A DNA stretch of 28,879 nucleotides from an uncultured Clostridium sp. (lineage in GTDB: Bacteria > Bacillota > Clostridia > TANB77 > CAG-508), in contig URZW01000017.1 of the NCBI GenBank assembly GCA_900552555.1, positions 1 through 28,879 on the forward strand. The letters run 5' to 3'. Each line of letters begins with the position of its first letter. Position 1 is the stretch's first letter. This document shows, one piece after another, positions 1-7,493 of this stretch. The notes beneath the pieces are model-generated. The model saw nothing but the letters and a program-made list of their open reading frames with translations. It was not told the DNA's origin and did no database searches. The position numbers were made by a program, and so were the translations under genes.

Positions 1-130
1 AAAAAACTATTTTTTTCTTTTTTTTACTATTTAATTCTAATTTATTCTTTTTTTTTTATAATTAATTAGAATTGATTTTATTTTTCTCTTTTTAGATTAT
101 TTTGAAAATAGTTTTCCACATTTTATAAAC

Positions 131-190
131 TATTTTTATCTATTTTTTTCTATTTTTTTCTAATTTATTCTATTTTATTCTATTTTTTTA
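131..190. repeat. Six tandem 10-nt T-tract units beyond dnaN
   Basis: Six consecutive 10-base units starting at 131, 141, 151, 161, 171 and 181 approximate TATTTTTTTC, with one or two substitutions in some units. A looser version of the same motif lies at about 7-50. Ten-base phasing of A/T tracts is the known recipe for intrinsically curved DNA. The array lies in the non-coding stretch 1-281 downstream of dnaN, where I see no gene. Whether the curvature matters for the origin is inference. Confidence 0.6.
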
Positions 191-237
191 TTACTTCAAA
201 TCCAATTAAATTTTTAATAAAAAATTATTTATTTTAA

Positions 238-277
238 AAAGTTTTCCACAAACAATTAATAAGTTGTGGAAAACTTT
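238..277 (-). terminator. Hairpin behind dnaN with DnaA-box-like arms
   Basis: A perfect 14-bp inverted repeat (238-251 against 264-277) encloses a 12-nt loop and begins four bases past the dnaN stop codon. Read on the minus strand the stem is followed by TT then an A/T mix, so the T-tract is weak for a Rho-independent terminator. Each arm contains the near-DnaA-box TTTTCCACA, so it could also be a paired DnaA site. Confidence 0.5.
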
Positions 278-281
278 CTAA

Positions 282-1400
282 TTAATCTTCTTTAAGTCTA
301 ATTGGTAAAATCATATACACATAATCTTTATTTTCTGTTGATTTAATTAGACAAGGAGAAATACTTGTTCCAAATTCAACAAAAACATTTTCATCATCTA
401 TAGCCTTTAAGCTATCAAGAAAATATTTTGGGTTAAATCCTGCTTCAAGATTTTTTCCCTCTGTAGAAACAAATAATTCCTCTTTTGCATCTCCTGTTTG
501 GTTTGTACAAGAAATTACAACTTTTCCTATATCAACATTTATTTTTACAGGATATTTTTTCTCTTTTTCTACTGATGATGCAGAAATTAAGCTAATTCTT
601 TCAAAACTATTTTGTAAATTATTTTTATTTACTTCAATTCTTGTTTCCCAGTTTTCTGGAATAACACTTTTATAATTTAAAAATTCTCCATCAAGAATTC
701 TTGTTACGATTTTACAATTATCCATTTCAAATAATGCTTGATTCTTAGAAACTCCTATTTTAACAGGTTCAAAAGAATCTAATAAAATTTTATTTACTTC
801 GTTTAATGTTTTTCCTGGTATTACTGCATTAAAGTCATTTGTTTGTTTATTTAAAAATATACTTCTTAAAGCCAATCTAAATCCGTCTACAGCAACGATA
901 TTTAGTTTATTTTGTTTTACTTCAAATAAGCAACCTGTGAAAATTGGTCTATTTTCTTCAGAACTTACAGCAAAAATTGTTTTTCTAATCATATTTTTTA
1001 AAGTATTTTGTTCAACTTCTATTGAATTTTCTACTTCTATTTTTGGAAGTTCTGGAAATTCTTCAGGATTCATTGTTGCTAATTTATATAAAGAGCCTTC
1101 ACATTCAATTTCTAATAAATTTTTTTCATTTAATGTTAAATTAATTTCTGTATCTGGTAGTTTTCTTATTATTTCACTAAACATTATTGCATTTACTACT
1201 GTACTACCTTGTTCTTTTACATCACATTCCATCACATATTCTATACCGATTTCTAAATCGTAAGTTGTCAATTTTATTTCATTATCATTTGTTTGAATTA
1301 ATATACCTTCTAGTATAGGCATTGTTGTTTTAGAAGCTACTCCTTTAACTACGGAATTAATAGCTTTTAAGATTTTGTCTTTGTAACATACTATTTTCAT
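282..1400 (-). CDS. dnaN: DNA polymerase III subunit beta (sliding clamp)
   Basis: This 372-residue protein has the usual length of the beta clamp, the ring-shaped dimer that tethers the replicative polymerase to DNA. It shows the three-domain clamp pattern over its full length. The N-terminus contains the familiar sequence around MPILEGILI, and the C-terminus ends with the conserved YMILPIRL strand. The ATG at 1400 is preceded by a strong AGGGAGG ribosome site on the minus strand. dnaN lies downstream of dnaA in the same direction, separated by the 333-bp oriC spacer, so it probably has its own promoter or is reached by read-through. Downstream, recF, gyrB and the usual S4-domain gene are not seen before the window starts. 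Identification is secure. Confidence 0.97.
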   Translation of the reverse strand: MKIVCYKDKILKAINSVVKGVASKTTMPILEGILIQTNDNEIKLTTYDLEIGIEYVMECDVKEQGSTVVNAIMFSEIIRKLPDTEINLTLNEKNLLEIECEGSLYKLATMNPEEFPELPKIEVENSIEVEQNTLKNMIRKTIFAVSSEENRPIFTGCLFEVKQNKLNIVAVDGFRLALRSIFLNKQTNDFNAVIPGKTLNEVNKILLDSFEPVKIGVSKNQALFEMDNCKIVTRILDGEFLNYKSVIPENWETRIEVNKNNLQNSFERISLISASSVEKEKKYPVKINVDIGKVVISCTNQTGDAKEELFVSTEGKNLEAGFNPKYFLDSLKAIDDENVFVEFGTSISPCLIKSTENKDYVYMILPIRLKED

Positions 1401-1444
1401 TTTTCGTCCTCCCTATAATTATTTATAATATTAATAAATATATT

Positions 1445-1462
1445 TAGTAGTATTAGTATTAG
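1445..1462. other. Candidate DnaA-trio element
   Basis: The plus strand reads TAG TAG TAT TAG TAT TAG in uninterrupted triplet phase, ending four bases before two near-consensus DnaA boxes (1467-1484). DnaA-trios (5'-TAG or TAA triplets next to a DnaA box and an AT-rich unwinding region) are an established element of bacterial origins. Two of the six triplets here are TAT, so the match is imperfect. Confidence 0.5.
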
Positions 1463-1662
1463 GTCTTGTGGAAACTGTGGAAAACTCTGTTGAAAGTTTA
1501 TATCCCTAGTAAAAAGCCTGTGCATAATTTGGTGGATAAAGTCAAAATTTATCCACAGTATATAAAACAATGTGGGGAAAAACTATTATCCACAGTTTTA
1601 TACACACGTTTTACACAGTTACCTGTGGATATCAAACGTATTGCTTCCGTAAGAATAATTTG

Positions 1663-1690
1663 AAATTTGTTTACACAAACAATTTTTTTT
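1663..1690 (+). terminator. Possible plus-strand terminator in oriC
   Basis: A short hairpin (about 1663-1672 pairing with 1677-1685, one bulge, loop ACAC) runs directly into a T8 tract. No plus-strand gene lies upstream, so if real it would stop antisense transcription heading into dnaA. Confidence 0.25.
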
Positions 1691-1733
1691 ACAAACATAG
1701 ATTTCAAAATACTAATCTTTTTATTGAAATATA

Positions 1734-3086
1734 TTATTTTTTTTCATCCGTAATTATGTTTTTCACACTTTCCACAATTAGTTTTGTATTATTTTTTTCT
1801 TTTATTTCTTTTGATATTTTATTATAACCGTGCATTACTGTTGAATGGTCCCTATTACCAAATTCTACACCAATTTGTGGAAAAGACATATTGGCAATTT
1901 CTCTGCATAAGTACATAGCTATTTGTCTTGGAAATGCTATATCATTTGACCTTTTGCTACCTGCTAATTCATCTTTATCTATGCTAAAATATTTTGATAC
2001 TGTTTCTTTTATGAAGTCGCAAGATATTACTTTTTGACTTTCATATTTGAATTCATTTATTATATTTTCAGCAAGTTCAATTGTTATAGGACTATGTGTT
2101 AATGATGCTCTAGCAACTATTTTATTAAATACACCTTCTAATTCCCTTATATTTGAATCAATTTTTGTAGCAATATCTGATAAAATAGAATCATCAATTA
2201 TTATGTTTTCATCTTGAGCTTTTTTTCTTAATATGGCTAAACGTGTTTCATAATCTGGACAAGATATATCTGCTAATAGTCCCCATTCAAATCTTGATTT
2301 TAATCTATCTTCCAAAAATTCAATATCTCTTGGAGGTTTATCACTTGATATGATAATTTGTTTTCCATCTTCCCTTAAAGTATTAAATGTGTGGAAGAAT
2401 TCTTCTTGAATTCTGTCTTTACCAGCTATAAATTGAATATCATCGATTAATAAAACATCAATATTTCTGTATTTGTTTCTAAACATTTCTGTTTTACTGT
2501 CTTTAATGGCATTTATAAGTTGATTTGTAAATTTTTCTGAAGTAACATATAAAACATTAGATTTTGGATTATTCTCTAATATTCTGTTACCAATAGCTTG
2601 CATTAAGTGAGTTTTTCCTAAACCAACGCCACCATATAAAAATAAAGGATTATATGATTTTCCAGGTTCGTTTCCTACTGCTAATGCTGCTGCATGTGCA
2701 AATCTGTTATTATTACCAACAACGAAAGTTTCAAAAGTATATTTTGGATTTAAAGTTTGATGGTTATTTTCTAGTTCTGTATCTGATACATTTGAATTTT
2801 TATTTGTAATTATAGATGTATCTGAAGAATTTTCTTGAGATATATCTATAACAGAAAATGTCCATTCTCTATTTGTGATATATCTTAAAGTATTAAAAAT
2901 AAGACTATTAAACTTGTTTTCAATAAAATCTTTTTGAAAATCTGATGTAGCTGTAAAAACTATATTGTCATCATTTATGCTGTCTATTCCAAGTGGTGCA
3001 ATCCATGTATCAAAAGATATTGTTGAAACTTCGTTTTTTAGTAATTCTTTTAATTTGCTTAAAAGTTCATCTTTGTCTACATTCAT
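1734..3086 (-). CDS. dnaA: Chromosomal replication initiator protein DnaA
   Basis: DnaA is the AAA+ ATPase that binds DnaA boxes and opens oriC. The 450-residue protein shows a domain I (about 1-80), a variable linker, an AAA+ domain with Walker A GGVGLGKT (lysine about 158) and Walker B LLIDDIQF, and a C-terminal DNA-binding domain with the signature NRDHSTVMHGYNKI. I place the start at the ATG at 3086 because AAAGGA lies about 8 bases upstream. In-frame ATG (3095) and TTG (3107) codons further upstream overlap or precede that ribosome site. DnaA boxes flank its promoter, consistent with autoregulation. Confidence 0.97.
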   Translation of the reverse strand: MNVDKDELLSKLKELLKNEVSTISFDTWIAPLGIDSINDDNIVFTATSDFQKDFIENKFNSLIFNTLRYITNREWTFSVIDISQENSSDTSIITNKNSNVSDTELENNHQTLNPKYTFETFVVGNNNRFAHAAALAVGNEPGKSYNPLFLYGGVGLGKTHLMQAIGNRILENNPKSNVLYVTSEKFTNQLINAIKDSKTEMFRNKYRNIDVLLIDDIQFIAGKDRIQEEFFHTFNTLREDGKQIIISSDKPPRDIEFLEDRLKSRFEWGLLADISCPDYETRLAILRKKAQDENIIIDDSILSDIATKIDSNIRELEGVFNKIVARASLTHSPITIELAENIINEFKYESQKVISCDFIKETVSKYFSIDKDELAGSKRSNDIAFPRQIAMYLCREIANMSFPQIGVEFGNRDHSTVMHGYNKISKEIKEKNNTKLIVESVKNIITDEKK

Positions 3087-3234
3087 TTTATTCATCCTTT
3101 CTAACAAAACTTATCCACACAATTATCCACAGTTGTTGATAAGTTTGTAATATTTTAGTAATAAAAGCCAAAAATATACGAACATTATTTTTGTTGAAAC
3201 ATCAATAAAAAACGCGTATTTTTTTGTAATTCAT

Positions 3235-3264
3235 ATAATAACAAAATTAATATAAAGAAGTCAA
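3235..3264 (-). promoter_or_regulatory. dnaA promoter
   Basis: On the minus strand TTGACT (3264-3259) and TATTAT (3240-3235) are separated by 18 bases, about 150 bases before the dnaA start. DnaA boxes lie on both sides. Confidence 0.6.
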
Positions 3265-3404
3265 TAGAATTGTGGAAAAAATTTTTAAATTGTGGAAAAT
3301 CATTTAAAAAACTGTGGATAATTTTGTTTTATTACAAAAATATTACAAAAAAATCCAATTTAAAAGTTTACATAGTTCCTTTTTTTACTTTTTTTCAAAA
3401 ACTC

Positions 3405-3434
3405 TTGACAAAAAGCAATTGTTTACTGTATAAT
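3405..3434 (+). promoter_or_regulatory. rpmH operon promoter
   Basis: A perfect TTGACA (3405-3410) and a perfect TATAAT (3429-3434), 18 bases apart, lie 75 bases before rpmH. This is the strongest sigma-A-type promoter in the window, fitting ribosomal protein expression. Confidence 0.85.
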
Positions 3435-3509
3435 CGATATACTTACGATTATGTATGAAATTTCCAGAAATGGAGTTTAATAAAATAAAAGCAGTAGGAG
3501 GTGCTAAAA

Positions 3510-3644
3510 ATGAAAAGAACATTTCAACCAAAAACAAGACAAGAAAAGAAAGAACATGGATTTATGAAAAGAATGAAAACAAGAGCAGGCAGAAACGTCT
3601 TAAAAGCAAGAAGAGCTAAAGGTAGAAAAAAATTAAGTGCTTAA
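3510..3644 (+). CDS. rpmH: 50S ribosomal protein L34
   Basis: A 44-residue, highly basic protein beginning MKRTFQPKTRQEKKEHGF and ending in RRAKGRKKLSA, which is the standard L34 length and sequence pattern. It is a structural protein of the large ribosomal subunit. It has a strong ribosome site (AGGAGG at about 3496-3501) and a consensus promoter upstream. It is the first gene of the rightward cluster and precedes rnpA by about 40 bases, the universal rpmH-rnpA arrangement. Confidence 0.97.
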   Translation: MKRTFQPKTRQEKKEHGFMKRMKTRAGRNVLKARRAKGRKKLSA

Positions 3645-3685
3645 TTTTTTTCGTTTTGCTTTTGTTAAGCAAGAAGGTACAAAAA

Positions 3686-4039
3686 ATGAAAAAAACCAAA
3701 ATGTTAAAAAAAAATTATGAATTTAAACATGTTTTATCAAAAGGAAAATATTATTCAGGAAAAACAATTGATGCTTTTATAAAAGATAATAATAAAAATT
3801 ATAATTTTTTGGGACTAGCCATAAGTGTTAAAACAGCAAAAGCTGTTAAGAGAAACCGTATAAAAAGGCTAATTAGAGAAAATTATAAATTAAAAGAACA
3901 AGAAATAAAATCAGGTAAAAGCATCGTTTTTTTATGGAAAAAAGGTGTAGATGTTAAAAATGCAACTTTTGAAAATATAAGAAATGATATGGATAGTATT
4001 ATAGGTAAAGCAAATTTAATGCAAAATAAGGAAATATAA
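3686..4039 (+). CDS. rnpA: Ribonuclease P protein component
   Basis: This is the protein subunit of RNase P, which assists the catalytic RNA in removing 5' leaders from precursor tRNAs. At 117 residues it is the usual size and very basic. It contains the signature VKRNRIKRLIRE (RNR about residues 56-58) that contacts the RNA. The ATG at 3686 is preferred over an open upstream extension because AAGAAGG sits about 8 bases before it and the protein then begins with the family pattern (LKKNYEFKHVLSKGK). It follows rpmH and is separated from yidD by three bases, so the genes are probably translated from one message. Confidence 0.95.
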   Translation: MKKTKMLKKNYEFKHVLSKGKYYSGKTIDAFIKDNNKNYNFLGLAISVKTAKAVKRNRIKRLIRENYKLKEQEIKSGKSIVFLWKKGVDVKNATFENIRNDMDSIIGKANLMQNKEI

Positions 4040-4042
4040 AAA

Positions 4043-4261
4043 ATGAAAAAAATATTGTTAAAAATAATTGATTTTTATCAAAATAATATTTCTTTATGGT
4101 TTCAAAGTAAAAATATAAATTGTAAATTTTATCCTACATGTTCAGAATATACAAAACAAGCTATTGAAAAATATGGGGCTTTAAAAGGTACAATTTTAGG
4201 AATACATAGAATTTTAAAATGTAATCCTTTCTCAAAAGGTGGGTATGATCCACTAAAATAG
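4043..4261 (+). CDS. yidD: Membrane protein insertion efficiency factor YidD
   Basis: A 72-residue protein with the YidD family core: CKFYPTCSEYTKQAIEKYG, then a stretch ending in CNPFSKGGYDPL, with cysteines at 27, 33 and 60. YidD is a small peripheral membrane protein thought to help the YidC insertase. The AAGGA ribosome site lies within the end of rnpA, and yidC follows immediately, which is the standard cluster order. Confidence 0.93.
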   Translation: MKKILLKIIDFYQNNISLWFQSKNINCKFYPTCSEYTKQAIEKYGALKGTILGIHRILKCNPFSKGGYDPLK

Positions 4262-4276
4262 GTAGGAGGAATGCAA

Positions 4277-5158
4277 ATGTTTCAATTTTTTGCAAACATT
4301 TTTGGATATGTATTAAATTTTATTAATAATTTTGTTGGAAACTATGGTTTGGCTATTATTTTGTTTACGGTATTAATCAAAATAATTATGTTACCATTAT
4401 CAATAAAACAACAAAGGACAATGAAAAAAAGTGCAAAACTTCAAGAAAAAATGAAAGTTTTGCAATTTAAATACAAAAATGATCCAGAAAAGTTAAATAG
4501 AGAAATGATGGATTTGTATAAAAAGGAAAATATGAGTCCATTTAGTGGATGCTTAAGTTCTATTATGCAATTTATTTTGTTAATATCTATATTTTACATG
4601 GTAAGATGTCCATTAACATATATGGAAAGAATAGATAAAACTCAAATTGATACTTATGTTCAACAACTAAAAGAAGAGGGAATGTCTGTAAATTCAGCTT
4701 ATTCAGAGATAGATATAATAAGAGAAATTGACTATTTAAGAGTTAAATTTCCAGAGGATGAAACTTTAAATAAAATAAACTTAAATATGAATTTTTGCGG
4801 ATTAGATTTAAGCAAAATACCACAGCAAAATCTAGGGGATTGGACAGTTTATATAATACCAATTCTTTATATAATATCAACATTTATATCAATGAGAATA
4901 ACAACATCAATGCAAAACAAAGACAAGAAAAATGATGGAGTAATTGATATTACTGAAAACAAGGAAGAAAAAGAAGAAGAGAAAAACGAAATGGAAGATG
5001 CTATGGCTCAATCTAATAAAATGATGTCATGGATGATGCCAATTATGTCTGTTTCTATATCTCTTGTAGCACCTTTAGGTCTTGCATTATATTGGCTAGT
5101 TAATAATATTTTGATGATAGGCGAAAGATTAGTTTTAGATAAAGTTATAAAAGATTAA
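4277..5158 (+). CDS. yidC: YidC/Oxa1 family membrane protein insertase
   Basis: YidC/SpoIIIJ inserts and folds inner-membrane proteins. The 293-residue protein has membrane segments at about 22-41, 93-110, 189-208 and 250-284, and a basic loop (about 41-66) after the first. I choose the ATG at 4277 because the GGAGGA ribosome site abuts an ATG at 4271 but is 6 bases from 4277. There is no lipoprotein signal, unlike Bacillus SpoIIIJ. In the first segment the usual groove arginine appears as lysine (IKIIMLPL, Lys35). An acidic insert of Glu, Lys and Asn (about 227-243) separates the last segments. It lies in an operon with yidD. Confidence 0.94.
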   Translation: MFQFFANIFGYVLNFINNFVGNYGLAIILFTVLIKIIMLPLSIKQQRTMKKSAKLQEKMKVLQFKYKNDPEKLNREMMDLYKKENMSPFSGCLSSIMQFILLISIFYMVRCPLTYMERIDKTQIDTYVQQLKEEGMSVNSAYSEIDIIREIDYLRVKFPEDETLNKINLNMNFCGLDLSKIPQQNLGDWTVYIIPILYIISTFISMRITTSMQNKDKKNDGVIDITENKEEKEEEKNEMEDAMAQSNKMMSWMMPIMSVSISLVAPLGLALYWLVNNILMIGERLVLDKVIKD

Positions 5159-5210
5159 AATTTTAAATGACTATGAGTGGAAAATCAAAATTTTGGATGA
5201 CGATGAGCGA
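5157..5210. repeat. Imperfect 24-nt direct repeat between yidC and jag
   Basis: Segments 5157-5180 and 5187-5210 share AAAATTTT..ATGA..ATGAG.G with about five differences. The second copy continues into a GAGCGAGTGAAACGAGCG run that is unusually GC-rich for this genome. Function unknown. Confidence 0.4.
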
Positions 5211-5236
5211 GTGAAACGAGCGAAAGGAATGTTAAT

Positions 5237-5926
5237 ATGAGTAAAAGTATTATAGCGGAAGGAAAAACTACAAATGAGGCTATTGAAAAAGGTTTAAAGG
5301 AATTAAAAGTTTCTAAAAATATGGTTGATATAAAAGTATTGGAAAATGAAGAAAAAAGAAGCTTTTTTAGTATTTTATCACCTAGGGTTGTTAAAGTACA
5401 ATTAACTATAAGAGATGAAAAAAATAGTGTGAGAAAAGAAAAGAAAAATTTTGAATTATCAAGTTCTGAACAAGAAAAAGCTAAGAAAAATGTAGAGGAA
5501 TTTTTAAAAGAATTTTTTGAAAAAATGCAAAATAATGCACAATATACTGTTGAAAAATCAAGGGATGGATTAAAAGTAAACATAAATAATGATGATTTAG
5601 GTTTTCTAATTGGTTACAGAGGTGAAACATTATATTCATTTCAAAATATTTTATCTTCAATAGCTAGTAAAGGTGTTGAAAATAGAGTACGAGTTATCCT
5701 TGATATAGAAGGATATAAAGCAAAAAGAGAAAAATCGTTAGAAGATTTAGCTGAAAAATTAGAAAAAACAGTTATAAAAACAAAAAAATCAGTTACATTA
5801 GAGCCTATGCAAGCATATGAAAGAAAGATAATTCATACTAAATTGCAAGATAGCACTATGGTAGAAACAAGAAGTATAGGCGAAGAACCTAGAAGAAGAG
5901 TTGTTGTTTCTTTAAAAAGAAAATAA
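5237..5926 (+). CDS. jag: Jag/KhpB (EloR) family RNA-binding protein
   Basis: A 229-residue protein with a Jag N-terminal domain (about 1-56), a KH domain containing the GxxG loop as IGYRGE (about 120-125), and an R3H domain at the C-terminus (about 185-225). Jag/KhpB proteins bind RNA and in other Firmicutes influence cell elongation and envelope synthesis. Its position directly after yidC is the conserved SpoIIIJ-Jag pairing. The ATG has an AAAGGA site 8 bases upstream. The 78-base gap before it contains an imperfect direct repeat. Confidence 0.92.
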   Translation: MSKSIIAEGKTTNEAIEKGLKELKVSKNMVDIKVLENEEKRSFFSILSPRVVKVQLTIRDEKNSVRKEKKNFELSSSEQEKAKKNVEEFLKEFFEKMQNNAQYTVEKSRDGLKVNINNDDLGFLIGYRGETLYSFQNILSSIASKGVENRVRVILDIEGYKAKREKSLEDLAEKLEKTVIKTKKSVTLEPMQAYERKIIHTKLQDSTMVETRSIGEEPRRRVVVSLKRK

Positions 5927-5944
5927 TTTAATATATAAAAATCA

Positions 5945-5998
5945 GAGGTCAAAGGTCGGATTTTACTTTTAATAGTAATTCTATCTTTGACTTTTTTT
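5945..5998 (+). terminator. Probable terminator after jag
   Basis: GTCAAAG (5948-5954) pairs with CTTTGAC (5985-5991), extendable by wobble pairs to about 10 bp, and is followed by T7. The loop is long (about 30 bases), so confidence is moderate. Confidence 0.5.
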
Positions 5999-6044
5999 GT
6001 AGTAATATTAAAAAATTATAATTTTAAACAGTGTTAAATTATTT

Positions 6045-6075
6045 CAGTTCAGTAAGGAAATTTCTTACTGAATTG
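6045..6075. repeat. 12-bp inverted repeat upstream of mnmE
   Basis: 6045-6056 (CAGTTCAGTAAG) pairs with 6064-6075 (CTTACTGAATTG) with one G-U pair and a 7-nt loop. No T-tract follows directly, so it is not an obvious terminator. It could be an operator or an RNA leader hairpin for mnmE. Confidence 0.5.
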
Positions 6076-6121
6076 TAACGTTAAATTTGATTTTTTAAAT
6101 AAAAAAATGGAGGTAAAAATA

Positions 6122-7493
6122 ATGGATGTTATAGCTTCAATATCTACGGCCCCACGGAATTGGTGGGATTGGAATTGTACGAATGAGTGGAGAAAAATGC
6201 TTAGATGTTTTAAATAAGATATTTGTACCTAAAAAGCAAGAACGCGTAGAAGATATTAAAGGTTATACTATAAAATATGGACATATAGTAGAAAATGATG
6301 AAATAATTGATGAAGTATTGGTGTCTTATTTTAAAGCACCAAAAAGTTATACAACCGAAAATATGTGTGAAATAAACACACATGGTGGTAATGTAATTAT
6401 ACGAAAAATACTTGATTTGTGCTTAAAAAATGGTGCAAATTTAGCTGAACCAGGCGAATTCACAAAGAGGGCTTTTTTGAATGGAAGAATTGATTTATTA
6501 CAGGCAGAGTCTGTAATTGATGTTATAAATGCGAAATCTGAAAAAGAAGCAAAAACAGGAGTAAAACAGCTTGAGGGAGTTTTGTCTAAAAAAATAAGAG
6601 AAATAAAACAAGAAATATTAGATGTAATGGTTAATGTCGATGTAAGTATAGATTACCCAGAATATGATGTAGAAGATGTAACAAATAGTCAAATTTCAAA
6701 TATGTTAGAAAGTGTTCAAAAAAAGTTAGAAACATTAGAAAAGAGCTTTGATAATGGAAAATTGATAAAAGAGGGGATAAAAACAGCTATAATAGGAAAA
6801 CCAAACGCTGGAAAATCTTCATTACTTAATGCAATTTTGAAGGAAGATAGAGCAATAGTTACGGAATATGAGGGTACAACAAGAGATACGATTGAAGAAT
6901 TTGTCAATATAGAGGGAGTTCCTTTAAAACTAATAGATACAGCGGGTATTAGAGATGCAAAAGATGAAGTTGAGAAGATAGGAATTAAAAAATCAAAAGA
7001 AATAGCAAATGATGCGGACCTTGTAATTGCAATATTTGATGGTTCTAAGGAATTAACGAAAGAAGATATAGAAATATTAAATATTATTAAAAACAAAAAG
7101 TCAATTATATTGTTAAATAAGGCAGATTTGAATAGTGTTTTAAATGAAAATGATAATATATTTGAAGATATTACGGAAAATATAATAAAAATTTCGGCAT
7201 TAAATGGTGATGGATTAGAAAAATTATATTCATTAATTTCAAAAATGTTTAGTTTAGAGGAAATAAATGTAGATAATGATGTAATTATTACAAATTTAAG
7301 ACATAAAAATTTAATTTCAAAAGCAATTGGAAATGTGAAAAAAGCAAAAGATACAGTTGAAAAAAATATGCCAATAGATATAATTGCAATTTTTGTAAAA
7401 GATATTTTGGAAGATTTAGAAAATATAACAGGAGAAATTGTGACAGACGATATTATAAATGAAATATTTTCTAAATTCTGTTTAGGAAAATAA
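6122..7493 (+). CDS. mnmE: tRNA modification GTPase MnmE, 5' frameshifted
   Basis: MnmE works with MnmG to add the carboxymethylaminomethyl group to wobble U34 of certain tRNAs. The long open frame starts at 6183, without a ribosome site, and gives 436 residues. GGAGGT (6109-6114) instead points to the ATG at 6122, whose frame reads MDVIASISTA and then leaves the family sequence. Removing one C from the CCCC run at 6150-6153 restores MDVIASISTAHGIGGIGIVR joined to MSGEKC, about 456 residues, the normal length. The remainder is intact: G1 GKPNAGKSS, G3 DTAG, G4 NKAD, and the C-terminal FCLGK with its conserved cysteine. This is a sequencing or assembly slip, or a real lesion. Confidence 0.93.

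Larger units (their letters stand above)
1401..1733. other. oriC part 1: DnaA-box cluster between dnaA and dnaN
   Basis: Matches to TTATNCACA occur at 1519-1527 (minus), 1549-1557 (plus), 1586-1594 (plus) and 1598-1606 (plus). One-mismatch boxes lie at 1476-1484, 1531-1539, 1609-1617 and 1624-1632, and a two-mismatch box at 1467-1475. The side nearest dnaN (1401-1463) is almost pure A/T and is the likely unwinding region. The dnaA-boxes-AT-rich-dnaN arrangement follows the Bacillus-type bipartite origin. No gene lies here; short open frames on the plus strand run through the boxes and are not credible. Confidence 0.85.
3087..3509. other. oriC part 2: DnaA boxes in the dnaA-rpmH divergent region
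   Basis: Consensus boxes TTATCCACA lie at 3111-3119 and 3123-3131 (plus) and 3313-3321 (minus). Near matches lie at 3134-3142 (TTATCAACA on the minus strand), 3271-3279 and 3291-3299 (TTTTCCACA on the minus strand). The first group sits in the dnaA leader and the second lies behind the dnaA -35, so DnaA could act both on replication and on its own promoter. The rest holds the divergent dnaA and rpmH promoters, with no gene. Confidence 0.8.

Noticed and set aside
1466..1827. Two overlapping plus-strand ORFs in the oriC spacer
   Set aside because: They are built from DnaA boxes and antisense dnaA sequence, without ribosome sites.
3270..3458. 62-residue plus-strand ORF in the dnaA-rpmH spacer
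   Set aside because: It runs through DnaA boxes and the rpmH promoter, with no ribosome site.
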